A stretch of DNA of 64,000 nucleotides, taken from Thermothelomyces thermophilus ATCC 42464 (lineage: Eukaryota; Ascomycota; Sordariomycetes; Sordariales; Chaetomiaceae). The notes beneath the pieces are model-generated. The model searched no databases. It worked only from the letters and a program-made list of their open reading frames with translations, and was not told the DNA's origin. Below, piece by piece: positions 24,401 to 38,899 of the stretch. The stretch is from the NCBI RefSeq assembly GCF_000226095.1, contig NC_016472.1, forward strand, positions 10,230,001 through 10,294,000. Reading direction: 5' to 3'. Each line of letters begins with the position of its first letter. Within the stretch, counting starts at the first letter, position 1. The translations under genes and the position numbers were made by a program.

Positions 24401-26207
24401 TAGTTTATTGTCATGGAAGTCCTTGCCAGATTAGTCAAACTCCGTACCGCCGTCAAGTCCGAGCATCTAGATATATCTACCTATTTGGTTATATATCTAG
24501 ACGATCTAGTCCTTTAGCCTGTCAAATATATCCAACTTAGTATAGCTAAATTTGACCTAGTGGTAGTTTAACTAAACGTTAACGATATAGAGGCTATATT
24601 TATAATCTAGGTAGCTAGGAGTCTTATAGGTTATAACATCTATATAGATAAAGTAGAGTAGTCTTATTACCTAGGTTAGAGCACGTTTACCTAGTTTATC
24701 TATTGCCTTCCCTATAATATAGGGTTTGTAGAAGCTATTAATATCCTTATTAGTTAGGTCGATACTAGTATTCTTATAGGTAGCTTTAATAGTAGCCTTG
24801 CTTATGTATATTAGGTGGCAATATATAATACGGTAGTTAATAAAAGAAAAGATAGCTCTGGCTAGGGTAGGTGCCTTGGCGATAGTGGTAGCTAGTATAG
24901 TCGGTTTAGCATTATAGACGACGAAGATATCGCTAAGTCGTTCAAGTTTAGTAACAACCTGGCTAGATTTACCTATTTATAGGGTATGATTTGCCTAGTT
25001 CTAGAAGATGTTATCGTCGATTAGCTTCCTAGTACTAATCAAATTAGCTAGAGAAGCAGGATTATAGAGTACCTCTCGGATTTTAACTATTATAGTCGTA
25101 CCGTTTTAAAGAACTATCTAGTAGGTAATGACGCCTATCTCCTTAGCTTTAGTGATATCGCTAGATAAAGAGAGATATACCCTTAGTCTAGGTAGATAGT
25201 AGAGCTTAGTAAACTACTTAATGTCATTAAAAACTATATCGGCTATAGCCAAGTCATAGTAGATAATGTCTCTTATAGTATTAATAGCTTACTACTATCT
25301 AGAAGTTAATAGGAAAGACGATACTATTAGTTATAGTAATGAGGATAGTCAAACGGATATAAAGTTAATGGAATAGAAAATACTATATATAGTAGATATC
25401 GCTAGATTTATAACCCCTAAATTCGGGTATAGTACTACTATGGATAACGGTATATTCTTCTTAGCTAGGTAGTAAACTTTCTTTAGCTAGGTATCTAGTA
25501 CTTTCTCTAGGTTATAACCCCAATAGACATTCTTAGAATTATAATATAAGCTATACTCATAGTACTTAACTTTATTATAGAAATGTTTATTATAGTTTTA
25601 GCATTTAATTCTAGGGTAAGATAACTTCTTCCTATTAGATAGTAAGGTAGAGTGATTATCCGTCTTCTTACTATTATTATTATTAGTATTAGTAATATTA
25701 ATATTAATTAGGTTCCTCTTTATATCCTAGTTAATATAGGTCTCGGTTATATCCCTAATAAGGTCCTTTTAAGTTAGGGACTTATCTTCTATCTTCTAGA
25801 TATTCCGTTAAAATAGGTTAAGATAGATCTCCTTAATGGATAATAGGACATAGTAGATCTCTACCACCAATAAGAAGACAATACCTACATTATATAGTCG
25901 CTAACAGATAATATAAAGTCAATTAATATACTAGTCTATAGTATCAAATTTAGATAGACCAATCCCTATATACTCCTTGACTAACATTTAGATTATATAG
26001 ATAGTACTATATTATAGTGCCTAGAAGACCTTTAGGTATATAGTATAGGGATCAACGACTTCTAGGTTCTAGCTAATACGTATTATACGCGACTAAACGT
26101 CTAACTTCCTTAAGGATATAATAATAAGTCAAAAGATATCAGACCAGTCCGCCTTCTATATACTATAGGTAATAATATCATTCTTATCTAGCTTAAGTGT
26201 GACAAAC

Positions 26208-26643
26208 CCAACTCAGACTTCTTCTAAAAGGGTTCAGACGAAGGTAGATTAAGCAGGACAAGCAGGCAGGTCGTCTAAGGGATTCGGTAAAGCCAAAGGG
26301 TTCACAATAACACTAGAGTTATCTCTCACAGTAATTAGCAATGCTTAGTATAAGTACTATAATTGTAATTATTACCACTAGTGAACTCTTAGAGTCCACC
26401 TAACGAGTAACTAGCTAGCTATATATATACAATTATCTGTCCCTCTTTAATAGTTATTACTAGTACCATTTCTTCTTTTACTCTATAATTCCGCGTTGTC
26501 GATGGTGACATGTTATTATTACTAGTGAAGACCTTAGTCTTGGCGGTGATAATCTTCTAATTGGTCTGTCAAGTAATTGGCTGTCGGAATGTCTTACGTC
26601 CTGGCTACAGCCTGCTAGGCCGTCTATATGCTTATCTATAACA
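26208..26643 (-). repeat. 3' LTR of element A (436 bp)
   Basis: On the element's strand the LTR starts TGTTATAG (TGTCACGG before RIP, judging from the partner copies) and ends GTCACA. It aligns over its whole length with 40840-41285, and over roughly its last 235 bp with the LTRs of element B. Confidence 0.92.
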
Positions 26644-29600
26644 CGATGCCCTTCCTTTAAGGCTTTTAACCCGAAAGCCCTCTTAGGCCGTTTCAAATAG
26701 TGCTAATACCCTTCGCTTGTAAGTACTATATTCTTCCTATTTCTACGTTATAGTCGCTATATTGATAAAATGCTAATAGAGAAACGGAAGTCGCTTTCTA
26801 TACGTTACCGTGCTTCCCTTGCTTAGAACATTGCTAAGAACAGTTTTATCGTTATACCTTGCTCTTAGTATACGTTATAAGGCCTTATCTATAAAATAAT
26901 CACGTATATAAAGCGTTATAAGGCCTGTATTTATTAAGGTCGTTCTTGCGATAGCTCTAGCATCTTACTTTCTTTCTATAAGCTTATCTCCCCCTTTTTT
27001 TTTTTTTAAGTATAATTCCTAATGTTCGTTCTAGTAGATCGTATTCTCTAAGAGTAGTATCATATTAAGGATACTAAACGTCGTACCAAACTTAAGCTAG
27101 ATAAATCCTAATACTATCTAGAAGAAGCCTAGTACGAGTTATCTAAAAAGCTTATACGGCTCCGGCGTCTTCGTTAGCAGAAGGAGTTTTTAGTAGAGAA
27201 AGGTACCAATATAGTAGCGTGTAATCTGTCGACCTTAGACGAGTTAGAGGCGGTTAAGCGGCAAAAGCAGCAAGAGGCGCCTACTATGCCCTCGTCAGAG
27301 ATTAATGATGCCGTCGATGCTATTGACTAGGGCATCATCTTTGGTTCTGTCCTAGGTTTTCCTTTAGTCGATCCGGGTTCTGCCGGTAGAACTGTTCTAG
27401 TTTCTTAGGGCAGTTTAGATTCTTAATAGGTTCCTATAAGTTATCTTCTAGTCTAAAATCAAGCTATTTAACTAGATACTATAGTTCCCTATTAATAGTA
27501 TATAAATCTAGGATTTCTTTAATGTCCTATTCTTCCTCTTTATCCTCTGCTTTAATATATATAGTAACCTTAGCATTCTTTAGTACTAGTTCGAGAAGTA
27601 AAATATAAAAAACATCTATCTGTAGTTATATAGATAATAGTAACGATAGTTAGTAGTTAGATATTGAAATTCGTTCTTTGATAATAAAGGGTCTAACCTT
27701 CTTAAAATCTAGCTTTATACTTAGTCGTTTAGTTTGTAAGTTTCATACGATTAGGTAGATTTTGTCTCCTCTCTCTAGGCGAGGTCCCTTTAGCCTATGT
27801 TTATTATAGTAGTTCTTTATTCTGGTCTTGACAAACTCGAGTTTCTTTTTAAGCTTTTTATATAGTATGTACATTTGTTCTGCTTTGACTACTGCTCTTG
27901 GCACTATAACCTCTAGTCCTTGCCTAAGGTCTACTTTATATCTATAGTTCGCGAAGAACAGTATAACTTTGGTCGTTTTCGTTAGTATCGTATTATAAGC
28001 GAGTTATACTATTGGTAATAGTATGACCTAGTTATCTTGCTAGTAGTTAACGTAAGAGCGGAGGTACTACTTAATAACTTGGTTTAGTCGCTCTGTTTGT
28101 CTATTAGTCTACAGGTAGTATGCTATTAATAGCTTATTATTAATGCCTAATCGTTATATTAACGCTTGCTAGAACTTCGATACGAACTTGGTATCTCTAT
28201 CGGTAATCTATTCTTATAGCTAAATATATATTAATATAACTTGCCGATAGATTATGTCTATTAGCTATTTAGCTATCTAAGACTCCTTATAGGGAAAGAA
28301 GTATACCCATTTAGTCAGGCAATCTACTATAGTAAGAATATTATCATAGATTTCTCCTATAGCCGTATCCTTAGATTCTAGCAGCTTTATAATAAAGTCT
28401 ATCATAACTAAACTCTATAGTTTGTTAGCTATTAGTAGTAGCTAAAGTAGCCTATATAGCTTATATTATACCGTTTTACTTTGATTACAAATGTCGTAGT
28501 TTTATATGATTTCCTTAACTTATACCGTTAACTATAGAAAGTCGTAGTGTTTCCTAACTTATACGATGATCTTCGTAATTCCTTTATATCCTCCGAGTTT
28601 CGACTCGTAGAGTTCTCGAATCATTCGTAGCTATTAATCCCCGTTATAGATGTATACTTTGTCTTGGTACTAGAGTTTCCTATCTCTTTCTTCTACTCTA
28701 TTAGGTACTACTAGTCCGGGTATTGCTTGATATTGTATCTTGTTAATCCTTTCTTCTCAAAAGATTATATAACATTCTAGGAATAAGTCAAGTAAATTAT
28801 CTTCTATAGGTATCTATATTTCGTAATATAGCGTTCCGTCTATTTGTTCTTTAAATAACGGTAGTATTATTTCCGTTCGTCCTTCCGTATAATCCGTTTA
28901 TCGGCTTAAGATATCTGCTTATACGTTCTCTTTGCCCTTCTTATAGCAGATCTCAAAGTTAAATTCCGCGAGGAATTCTGCCTATCGTATTTGTCGTCTG
29001 TTAAGCTCCTTTATCATTATACAGTATCGTAAATTCTTGTAGTCTATATATACTTATACTAGTTTAACTGTACCGCTAAAGTATAGTTACTATTCTTTAA
29101 AAGCTTCGACAATTATAAGTAATTCCTTATTATAGATTAGATAATTAAGATATAGTCTATTAAGCTTCTTTAAAAAGAAGGCTATAGGATATAACTTTCT
29201 TTATTTGTCTTATTATTCTAATTGTCCTCCGATAGCGTAGTCTAAAGCGTCTATTTCTACCTTAAATAGCTTCTTAGGATTTAGTAATACTAGTATTAGA
29301 TCTTCGATAATAGCGTCGTGGATCTATATAAATGCTTGCTCGTGCTATTCTTTCTATTAGAATTTAGCGTTCTTCTTTGTAAGTTCGTATAAAGGTCGTA
29401 CGATCGCTCTAAAGTTCCTAATAAACATTTGGTAGAAGTTTGTAAATCCGATAAAGCTTCGTACTTCCGTAACTAACGTCGGTCATAGCCAATTCTTAAT
29501 AGCTTTAACCTTTGAAGGTTCTATCCGAATTTATCCTAGGGATATTTCGTATCCTAAAAATACCGTTTTCCTAACGTAGAATTCGCTCTTTTCCTTGTTA

Positions 29601-31404
29601 ATTAATAGTTTATACGTATATAGCGCGTCTAGTACTGCTTTTACGTACTTCCGGTGTTTATCTATCGTCTTAGAGAAGATAAGTATATTATCGAGATAAT
29701 ATATTGTAAATTTGTCGAGAAAGGGTCGGATAGCTTGATTAATTAGGGCTTAGAATGTTACTAGCTTATTTGTAAGTCCGAATAGCATAACGAGGTACTT
29801 GTAATAGCTATAGGGTATCCTAAAGGCCGTTTTCTACTTATTGCCTTCTTTAATCTATATATAGTTATAGGCCGATGGCAAGTTAAGACGTATAAAATAT
29901 TAGGCTCCTGCTAACTAATCTTGGAGCCGTGAGATTAGCGGTAACAGGTATCGGTTTTTTACGGTCTATTTGTTAAGTTACCAATAGTCGACATATAACT
30001 ATAGCTTTCTGTCTTTCTTAGGTATAAATAGGACTAGGTAGCCTACTAGCAATGTCGATAGGCAGATATATTCTCTTCGAAGGTTCTCCTCCAAATATTA
30101 CTTAAGTTCTTTATTCTAAATCTAGCTTATATAATAGATCTTAAGGAACTTTAGTTATACTCCTTCCTTAAGCTTGATCTTATAATCCTATAGGCTATAT
30201 TCTAGTAGTCCTTCTAGATGTTTCGGTTCAAATGCTAAATGTCCTTTGTATTTCTTTAGTACTTCTCTAGTCTTATCTTGTCTCTCGGTTTTCTAATAGT
30301 ATACGAACTTAGTTCTATCTATGGCAATGCTAGCGATTTCTCCTATCTTAACCTACTACTCTAATTACAATGCTCTGTATTCGTTAATAGAGAGAATAGC
30401 TATCGGCGGTTTAGCTTGTTCTTCTTATTATAACGTTAGTATCATTATACCGCTTCTTCTAGAGTCTATAGTAGTCTACCTACTACTATCTATCTCTTAC
30501 GGTAGATCTATAGGACATGCCTTCCCCTAAGCATCGTCCGCTCGCGATCCTTGTACGCTCCCTATCTTACTAGTCGAATACGACTCTATTTAGGGTTATA
30601 GGTAGCTACTATTCTTCTAGCTAATGTCTAGGTTATAATCTTCATACTATAGTAACCCTAATATTATGTCTTTATCGTTACCTATATCTACGATGTTAAA
30701 TATAACTACTATAGTCTTTCCTACTATAGTAATATCGATCGGTTTGGTCTCCCTATATACCTATTATATTAGAAATAGCCCTTTGACTATACCATACTTC
30801 TACTTCATTCTCTAGGGTACCTATAGCTAATTTATAAGCGTTAGCGAAATCAGGATTATCTTTGCTCTACTATCTACTAGTACAAGCATTTCGTACTGTT
30901 TCTATTATACTATTATCTATAGTCGCTTATCTTGCCGCCGTCGTCTAAAGATTATAGCGATTTCCTATGTTTCTGCCGGGAGGTCTCGATATAGTGGTCT
31001 CTTATGCTAGTTCCTCCTATACTATGCTACTACTTACCGCTACGTAGGCGTTAATGGTTTCCGGGCCCCTCGAAGGGCCCTAACCCGTTTCCTAGCTTAG
31101 TGCTAACCTCTTCGGTTGTTTAGCTAATAGCGGCTTCGTCGATTATACTCATTTCCATAAGCCATTAAGTGCTTATAGCTTTCTATTATTAAGTCTGTTC
31201 TACTTCTCGTCGTATATACTATAGCTTTATCTAAAGTTTCTAAATTTACGATTTCTTTTCGTCTATATAATAGAGGTAATCGTTGCTCTAATACAAGTCT
31301 TATATATCTCGTCCTATTCCATAGTGCCTAGGCTAGGCTTGTCTTAGAACTATTATAATGCCTTCTAGATTACAGGCTTCGATCTTCTAGAGCAATTCGG
31401 CTAC

Positions 31405-31825
31405 TATCACGGAAATATATATGCAGATACTACCTAAACCACTGGTATAAACGGGCTAATCAAGCCAAAGGAACGAAAGGACCAATTACAACATAGGAAG
31501 CATAGTGATCACTATGCTTACTAGCGATCAGGGTAATTACTACCATACAATCACTTACGATCACCGTAATCAAGAGTAATCACTAGGATTATATATACAT
31601 ATAAATAGTCACTCGTTAGGTAGACTCTAAGAGTTCACTAGTAATAACAACTTATAATCACAATACTTATACTAAGCACCATTATTAACTACTATAAGAG
31701 ATAACCCTAGTGTCATTATAAACCCTTTGGCTTCACTAAATCCCTTAGACGACCTGCCTACTTGTCCCGCTTAATCTACCTTCGTCTAAACCCTTTTGGA
31801 AGAAGTCTAAGTTAGGTTCGTCACA
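31405..31825 (+). repeat. 5' LTR of element B (421 bp)
   Basis: It is a direct repeat of 38479-38899. The last 235 bp or so match the LTRs of element A, while most of the first 190 bp do not, so the U3 region differs between the two subfamilies. Confidence 0.92.
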
Positions 31826-34800
31826 CATTATTATTACTCCCTTTGTTCTATTATAGTTTAGAACGAAGGTGACTTTAACCTTAATATCGATATAGCTACT
31901 AACGTTACAGCCGAATAGCTGCTCGCCTAGCTTAGTCAACTCTATCAGCGAATCTAGGAGTTAGACCAGAGAGATAAGGCTGCTTAAGCTCGAATCAAGG
32001 AACTCGAGAACGGCGAAAAGCACTTATAGAAGCTAGTTAACGAGGCCTATACTAAAATCAAGGTACTTGAGGGCACTAAAGCAAGCTATATCAAAATCGA
32101 ACTACCTAGTAAATATAGAGGAACTAAAGAGGACCTTATAGGATTCTTAACAAACCTCCGATCCTACTTCTAGCTTAATGATAATAAGTTTCTAGACAAT
32201 AAAGCCAAAGTCCTCTATATAGCTATAAGACTAAAGGGCAAGGCACTTAGATAGTTCGAGCTTATATAAAATAACTATCTTACTAAGGAAGATAAAGACG
32301 ACCGAGATATATTTATATAGGTAGTCTTTTGATCCTATAACTGTTTTAAAGAAGAGCTTTAGAAGGTTTTTAGCGACAAAGACAAGAAGATTTATATATA
32401 AGAAAGACTTGCTAATCTCTAATAGACCAAGTTAGTAGCCTCCTATATTATATAGTTTAGATAGGATATACTTAAGTCTTAGCTTAATAACAAGGCGTTA
32501 ATATAATTATTCTATAATAACTTAAAGAAAAAGGTTAAAAATAAGCTATATAAGTACGATCGGCCTAAGACCCTAGATAAATATATTATATAGGCCATTA
32601 GAATCGATAATCGACTCTATATATAAGAGTAGTAAAAACAAGGTCGAATAAACAGAACTATAGTTAAGGCTAATGATAAGAAAAAGCAAACATACGTTAG
32701 TACCTTGTATAGGATATACCCCAGAGCTATAGATATAGATATAGCATAGAAGTAGGACCGGAAGAAGATAACCAAAGACAAGTCTAATATTACCTATTAT
32801 AACTATAGAAAGAAAGGGCACTATAAGCAAGAATATCAAAGCCTAAAGAAAGAATAGAAGATAGTCCCTAGAAAGAAAATTACGGTTATCGACGAAACCA
32901 CTAAGAACGTTAGCGAAGTAGTAGCTACGAGTTACGAAGACAGGGGTAATAATATAGATAGTCTTGGATACGACGGTAACGGTAAAGACAAACAAGCACC
33001 GTACTCCGAACTAGTCATTATAGACCTAGAGACAGGTCTTGCCGAATAGGACATAGCAAGAGAGTATATACTACTAATTTTGATTTTTCTAGCCTTAAGG
33101 CAGTAGGGTTTTATAGTTATATAGAGGCAAGATAGATCATAGACAACCGACACCTAAAGAATCAAAAGACCCGGACCTAATATTCCATTTCTCTAGGAAC
33201 GAATTGAATAATACTATAATAAAGTTTTCTAGCTTAATATAAAACTACGTAAATAGGATAGACGCTTAATTTAACTTGCCTAGTGGAGCGATGAAATAAG
33301 GGACGAGATAAGGGAACTCCGACGTATCGTAGAAACCATTAAAGGAGAATAGCCTATAATATATAATAGGCCTGATAGCTACACCGAGTATTTTAACGAC
33401 TAGCAACTTAGTAACAACGTATAGAACCTAAAGTACTAGTTTATATATACAAACCGTGGAAAAGATAAGCATATATAGGAAAGCTACTAGAAGAAATATT
33501 CCTACCTTAGCGTTAGGGTACCTATAGTCTATATATAATAGGAAGGATTTAGGAAAGAATTTCAATACCTCCTAGGCAACACCATATAACTATATCCTCG
33601 ACACGAGGCATATACGTAAGTGCCCTAGTTCTAGTGTATAGTATACGGATGCTAATACTACTTCTGCGACAAATTCGAAAATAATTACTAGCCGACCTAA
33701 CAAGGAAATAAGGACAGAAGCTTACGCCCTATGGGATAGGTCTACGATATAGGAAATAGAGCGGCCGAATTACTCTAGAAGATCGAAGCCTACGATCTAG
33801 AAGGCATTACGATAGTTCTAAGATAAGCCTAGCCTAGGCACTACGGAACAGGACAAGACATATAGGACTCGTATTAGAGCAATAATTACCTCTATTATAC
33901 GGACGAAAAGAAATCGCAAATTTAGGAGCTTTGGACGAAGCTATAGCATATATAACGAGAAGTAGAATAGACTTAATAATAGAAAGCTATAAGCACTTAA
34001 TAGCTTATAGAAATGAGTACAATTGACAAAGCCACTATTAGCCAAATAACTAAAGAGGTTAGCACTAACCTAGGAAATAGGTTAGGGCCCTTCAAGGGGC
34101 CTAGAAACCATTAACGCCTACGTAGCGGCGAGTGGTAGCGTAGTATAGGAGGAACTAGCGTAAGAGACTACTATATTAAGACTTCCTAGCAGAAACATGG
34201 GAAATCGCCGTAATCTTTAGACGACAGCAGTAAGACAAGCGACTATAGATAATAGCATAATAGAAATAGCACGAAATGCTTATACTAGTAGATAGTAAAG
34301 TAAAGATAAACCTAATTTCGCCGATACTTATAAATTAGCTATAGATACCCTAGAGAATAAAGTAGAAGTATAGCATAGTCAAGGGGCTATTTTCGATATA
34401 ATAGATATATAGGGAGACTAAACTAATCGACATTACTATAGTAAGGAAGACTATAGTAGTTATATTTAATATTATAGATATAGGTAACGACAAAGATATA
34501 ATATTAAGGTTACTATAGCATGAAGATTATAATCTAGATATTAGCTAGAAGAATAGTAGCTACCTATAACCCTAAACGGAGTCGTATTCGACTAGCAAGA
34601 TAGGGAGTATACAAGGATCGCAAGCAGACGATGCTTAAGGGAAGGCATATTCTATAGATCTACCGTAAGAAACAGATAGTAGTAGATAGACCACTATAGA
34701 CTCTAGAAGAGGCGGTATAACGATATCGATATCATAACAGGAGGAACGAGCCGAACCGCTAATAGCTATTCTCTCTATTAACGAATGTAAAGCACTGTAA

Positions 34801-37800
34801 TTAGAGTAATGGGTTAAAATAGGAGAAATCGCTAGTATCGCCATAGATAGAACCAAGTTTATATACTATTGGAAAACTAAGAGACGAGACAAGATTAGGG
34901 AAGTACTAAAAGAATACGAAGGATACCTAGCATTCGAACCAAAATATCTAAAAGGACTACTAGAACACGGCCTATAGGATTACGAGATCAAGCTTAAGGA
35001 AGGAGTATAACTAAAGTTCTTTAAGATTTACTATACGAGCTAGATATAGAACAAAGAACTTAAACGATATTTAGAGGAGAACCTTTAAAGAGGATATATC
35101 TACCTATTGATATCGCTAGTAGGCTACCTAATCCTATTTATACCTAAGAAAGATAGAAAGCTATAGTTATATATTGACTATTAGTAACTTAATAAATAGA
35201 CCGTAAAAAACTAATACCCGTTACTACTAATCTTATAACTCTAAGATTAGTTAATAGGAGCCTAATATTTTATACGTCTTAACTTACTATTAGCCTATAA
35301 CTATATATAGATCAAAGAAGGCAATAAGTAAAAAACGGCCTTTAGGATACCCTATAGCTACTATAAGTACCTTGTCATGCTATTTAGACTTATAAACGCG
35401 CTAGTAACGTTCTAAGCCATGATTAATCAAGCTATCCGACCCTTTCTCGACAAATTTGCGGTATATTATCTCGATGATATACTCATCTTCTCTAAGATAA
35501 TAAACGAACACCGGAAGCACGTGAAAGCAGTACTAGACACGCTATACGCGTACAAACTATTAGTTAACAAGGAAAAGAGCAAATTCCACGTTAGGAAAAC
35601 GGTATTTTTAGGATACAAAATATCCCTAGGACAAATCTAGATAGAACCTTCAAAGGTTAAAGCTATTAAGGAGTAGCTATAACTAACGTTAGTCACAGAA
35701 ATACAAAGCTTTATCGGATTTATAAACTTCTACCAGATATTCATTAGGAATTTCGGAGCGATCGTACAACCTTTATACGAACTCACTAGGAAGAACGCTA
35801 AATTTCAATGGAAAGAACAACACGAGCAAGCATTTATATAGATCTATAATACCATTACTAAAGATCTAATACTAGTATTACCAAATCTCAAGAAGCCATT
35901 TAAGGTAGAAACAGACGCTTTGAACTATACCATTAGAGGATAATTAGGATAATAGGACAAACAAAGAAAGCTACATCCCATAGCCTTCTTTTTAAAGAAG
36001 CTCGATAGACTATATCTTAATTATCTAATCTATAACAAGAAACTACTTACGATTATTAAAGCTTTTAAGGAATAGCAACTATACCTTAGTAGTATAATTA
36101 AACTAGTACAAGTATATATAGACTACAAGAATTTATAATACTTCACGATGACAAAGGAGCTTAATAGACGACAAATACAATAGGCAGAATTCCTCGCGGA
36201 ATTTAACTTTGAGATCCGCTACAAGAAGGGCAAAGAGAACGTATAAGCAGACATCTTAAGCCAACGAACAGATTATACAGAAGGACAAACGGAAACAATA
36301 CCACCATTGTTCAAGGAACAAATGGACGGAATATTATATTACAAAACGTAGACACCTATAGAAGATAATCTACTTAACTTGTTCTTAGAATGTTATATAA
36401 TCTTTCAAGAAGAAAGGATCAACGAGATATAGTATTAAGTAGTACCTAGACTAGTAGTACCTAACGGAGTAAAAGAAAGAGATAGGAAACTCTAGTACCG
36501 AGGCAAAGTATATATCTACGACAGGGATTAATAGTTACGAATGATTCGAGAACTCTATAAGTCGAAACTCGGAGGATATAAAGGAGTTACGAAGACTATT
36601 GCACAAGTTAGGAAACATTATAACTTTCTATAGTTAACGGTACAAGTTAAGGAAGTTATACAGAACTACGACATTTGTAATTGAAGCAAAACGGTACGAT
36701 ATAAGCTATATAGGCTACTTTAGCTATTACTAATAGCTAATAAACTATAGAGTTTAGTTATAATAGACTTTATTATAAAGCTACTAGAATCTAAAGATAT
36801 AACTATAGGAGTAATCTATAATAGTATTCTTACCATAGTAGATCGCCTAACTAAATAGGTATACTTCTTTCCCTATAAGGAGTCCTAGATAGCGGAACAA
36901 TTAGTAGATATAATCTATCGGCAAGTTACATTAATATATGCTTAGCCGCAAGAATAGATTACTAACAAAGACACTAAGTTTATATCAAAGTTCTAGCAAG
37001 CGTTAATATAACGATTAGACGTTAATAGTAAGCTATTAATAGTATATTACCTATAGATTAACAGACAAACAAAGTAACTAAACCAAGTTATTAAGCAGTA
37101 CCTCTATTCTTATATTAACTACTAGCAAGATAACTAGGTTATACTATTACTAATAATATAACTCGCTTATAATATAACATTAACGGAAATAACTAAAGTT
37201 ATACCGTTCTTCGCGAACTATAGATATAAAGCAGACCTTAGGTAAGAACTAGAGGTTATAGTGCTAAGAGCAGCAGCCAAAGCAGAACAAATATACGTAC
37301 TATATAAAAAGCTTAAAAAGGAACTCGAGTTTATCAAGACTAAAATAAAGAATTACTATAATAAACATAGGCTTAAGGGACCTTGCCTAGAGAGGAAGAC
37401 AAAGTCTACCTAATCGTATGAAACTTACGAACTAAACGACTAAGCACGAAGCTAGACTTTAAGAAGGTTAGACCCTTCATTATCAAAGAACGAATTTCGA
37501 CATCTAACTACCGACTATCGTTACCGTTATCTATACGACTACAGACGGATATTTTTTATATTTCGCTTCTCGAACCAGTACCAAAGAACGCTAAGGTTGC
37601 TACGTATATCAAAGCAGAGGACAAAGAAGAAGAATAGGACGTCGAAGAAATTCTAGATTTACGTATTATTAACAGAGAACTATAGTACCTAGTTAAATAG
37701 CTTGATTTCGGACTAGAAGACAATTTATAGGAACCCATTAAGAACCTAAATTACCCTAAGAAACTAGAATAGTTCTATTAGTAGAACCTAGATTGGCTAA

Positions 37801-38478
37801 AGGCAAACCTAGGACAGAACTAAAAATAATACCCTAGTTAATAATGTTAACGCCACTATTAAGTTACACGACGGCCCCCGATTCCTACTATTCTACCGTT
37901 TCTAATTCGTCTAGATTTGATAAACCCTATATAACCATATCTGCCCCCTTCTTTACTAGGAACTCTCGTTATTTATAAACCCGAGTTAGATAGGCTAATG
38001 CCTTAGAAGCTTTATATTGATATTCTTATAGCAAGGCTTCGGCCTCTTTCTCTTTAGCCTTTAAATAACGTTACTTGTATATAATATGATCTACTACGTC
38101 ACGATTAGAGACATGCCCTCGCAAGGAAACGGGAACTTACAAGAAGAAACTAGAACGCTAGAACCATCGCAAGCACGACCCTAACGTATACAAGCCTTAT
38201 AACGACAAGATTTTTCAATCATTTTATACACTCGGTTATACTCTACGTAATAGGAACATACTATCACTACAAACCCGTAATTGGAAATAAACTAAGCTAA
38301 ACGCTTATAGCGAATAGACGCTAAGGATCTATACGCGTTAGACGGTATAATTAATAGTACAAAGGGCAACAAGAGGCTAAGGAGAAAAACACGTATAAGG
38401 AACACAAGGAATATTAGCGCTATTTGAAACGGCCTAAAAGAGGGCTTTTAGGTCGAAAGCCTTAAAGGGAAGGCATCG

Positions 38479-38899
38479 TATTATAGAAATATATATACAG
38501 ATACTACCTAGACTACCGGCATAAACGGGCCAATCAAGCCAAAAGAACGAAAGGACTAATTACAACATAGGAAGCACAGTGATCACTACACTTACCAACG
38601 ATCAGGGTGATTACTACCATACGATCACTCACGATCACCATAATCAGGAGTGATTACTAAGATTATATATATATATAGATAGTCACTCGTTAGGTAGACT
38701 CCAAGAGTTCACTAGTGATAGTAACTTATAATTACAGTACTTATACCAAGCACCGTTATTAACTACTGTAAAAGATAACCCTAGTATTGTTATAAACCCT
38801 TTGGCTTTACCGAATCCCTTAGACGACCTGCCTGCTTGTCCTGCTCAATCTACCTTCGTCTAAACCCTTTTAGAAGAAGTCTGAGTTAGGTTCGTTATA
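38479..38899 (+). repeat. 3' LTR of element B (421 bp)
   Basis: It is a direct repeat of 31405-31825, of equal length. It is preceded by a purine-rich tract and followed by the right copy of the target-site duplication. Confidence 0.92.

Larger units (their letters stand above)
31405..38899 (+). mobile_element. Element B: Ty3/gypsy LTR retrotransposon fossil inside A (innermost)
   Basis: The LTRs are 31405-31825 and 38479-38899 (421 bp each). The 5-bp target-site duplication is GCTAC (31400-31404) and GCTGC (38900-38904), one transition apart. Coding parts are on the plus strand: gag (about 31,870-33,150), protease (about 34,200-34,550), reverse transcriptase (about 35,080-35,700, with a legible YLDD motif near 35,470), RNase H (about 35,850-36,250), integrase (about 36,520-37,250) and a chromodomain-like tail (about 37,550-37,790). 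A further 650-bp region precedes the polypurine tract (about 38,464-38,473). Total length is 7,495 bp. The interior matches element A closely, so the two belong to one family. It is RIP-mutated, broken dozens of times, and the youngest insertion of the nest. Confidence 0.92.
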
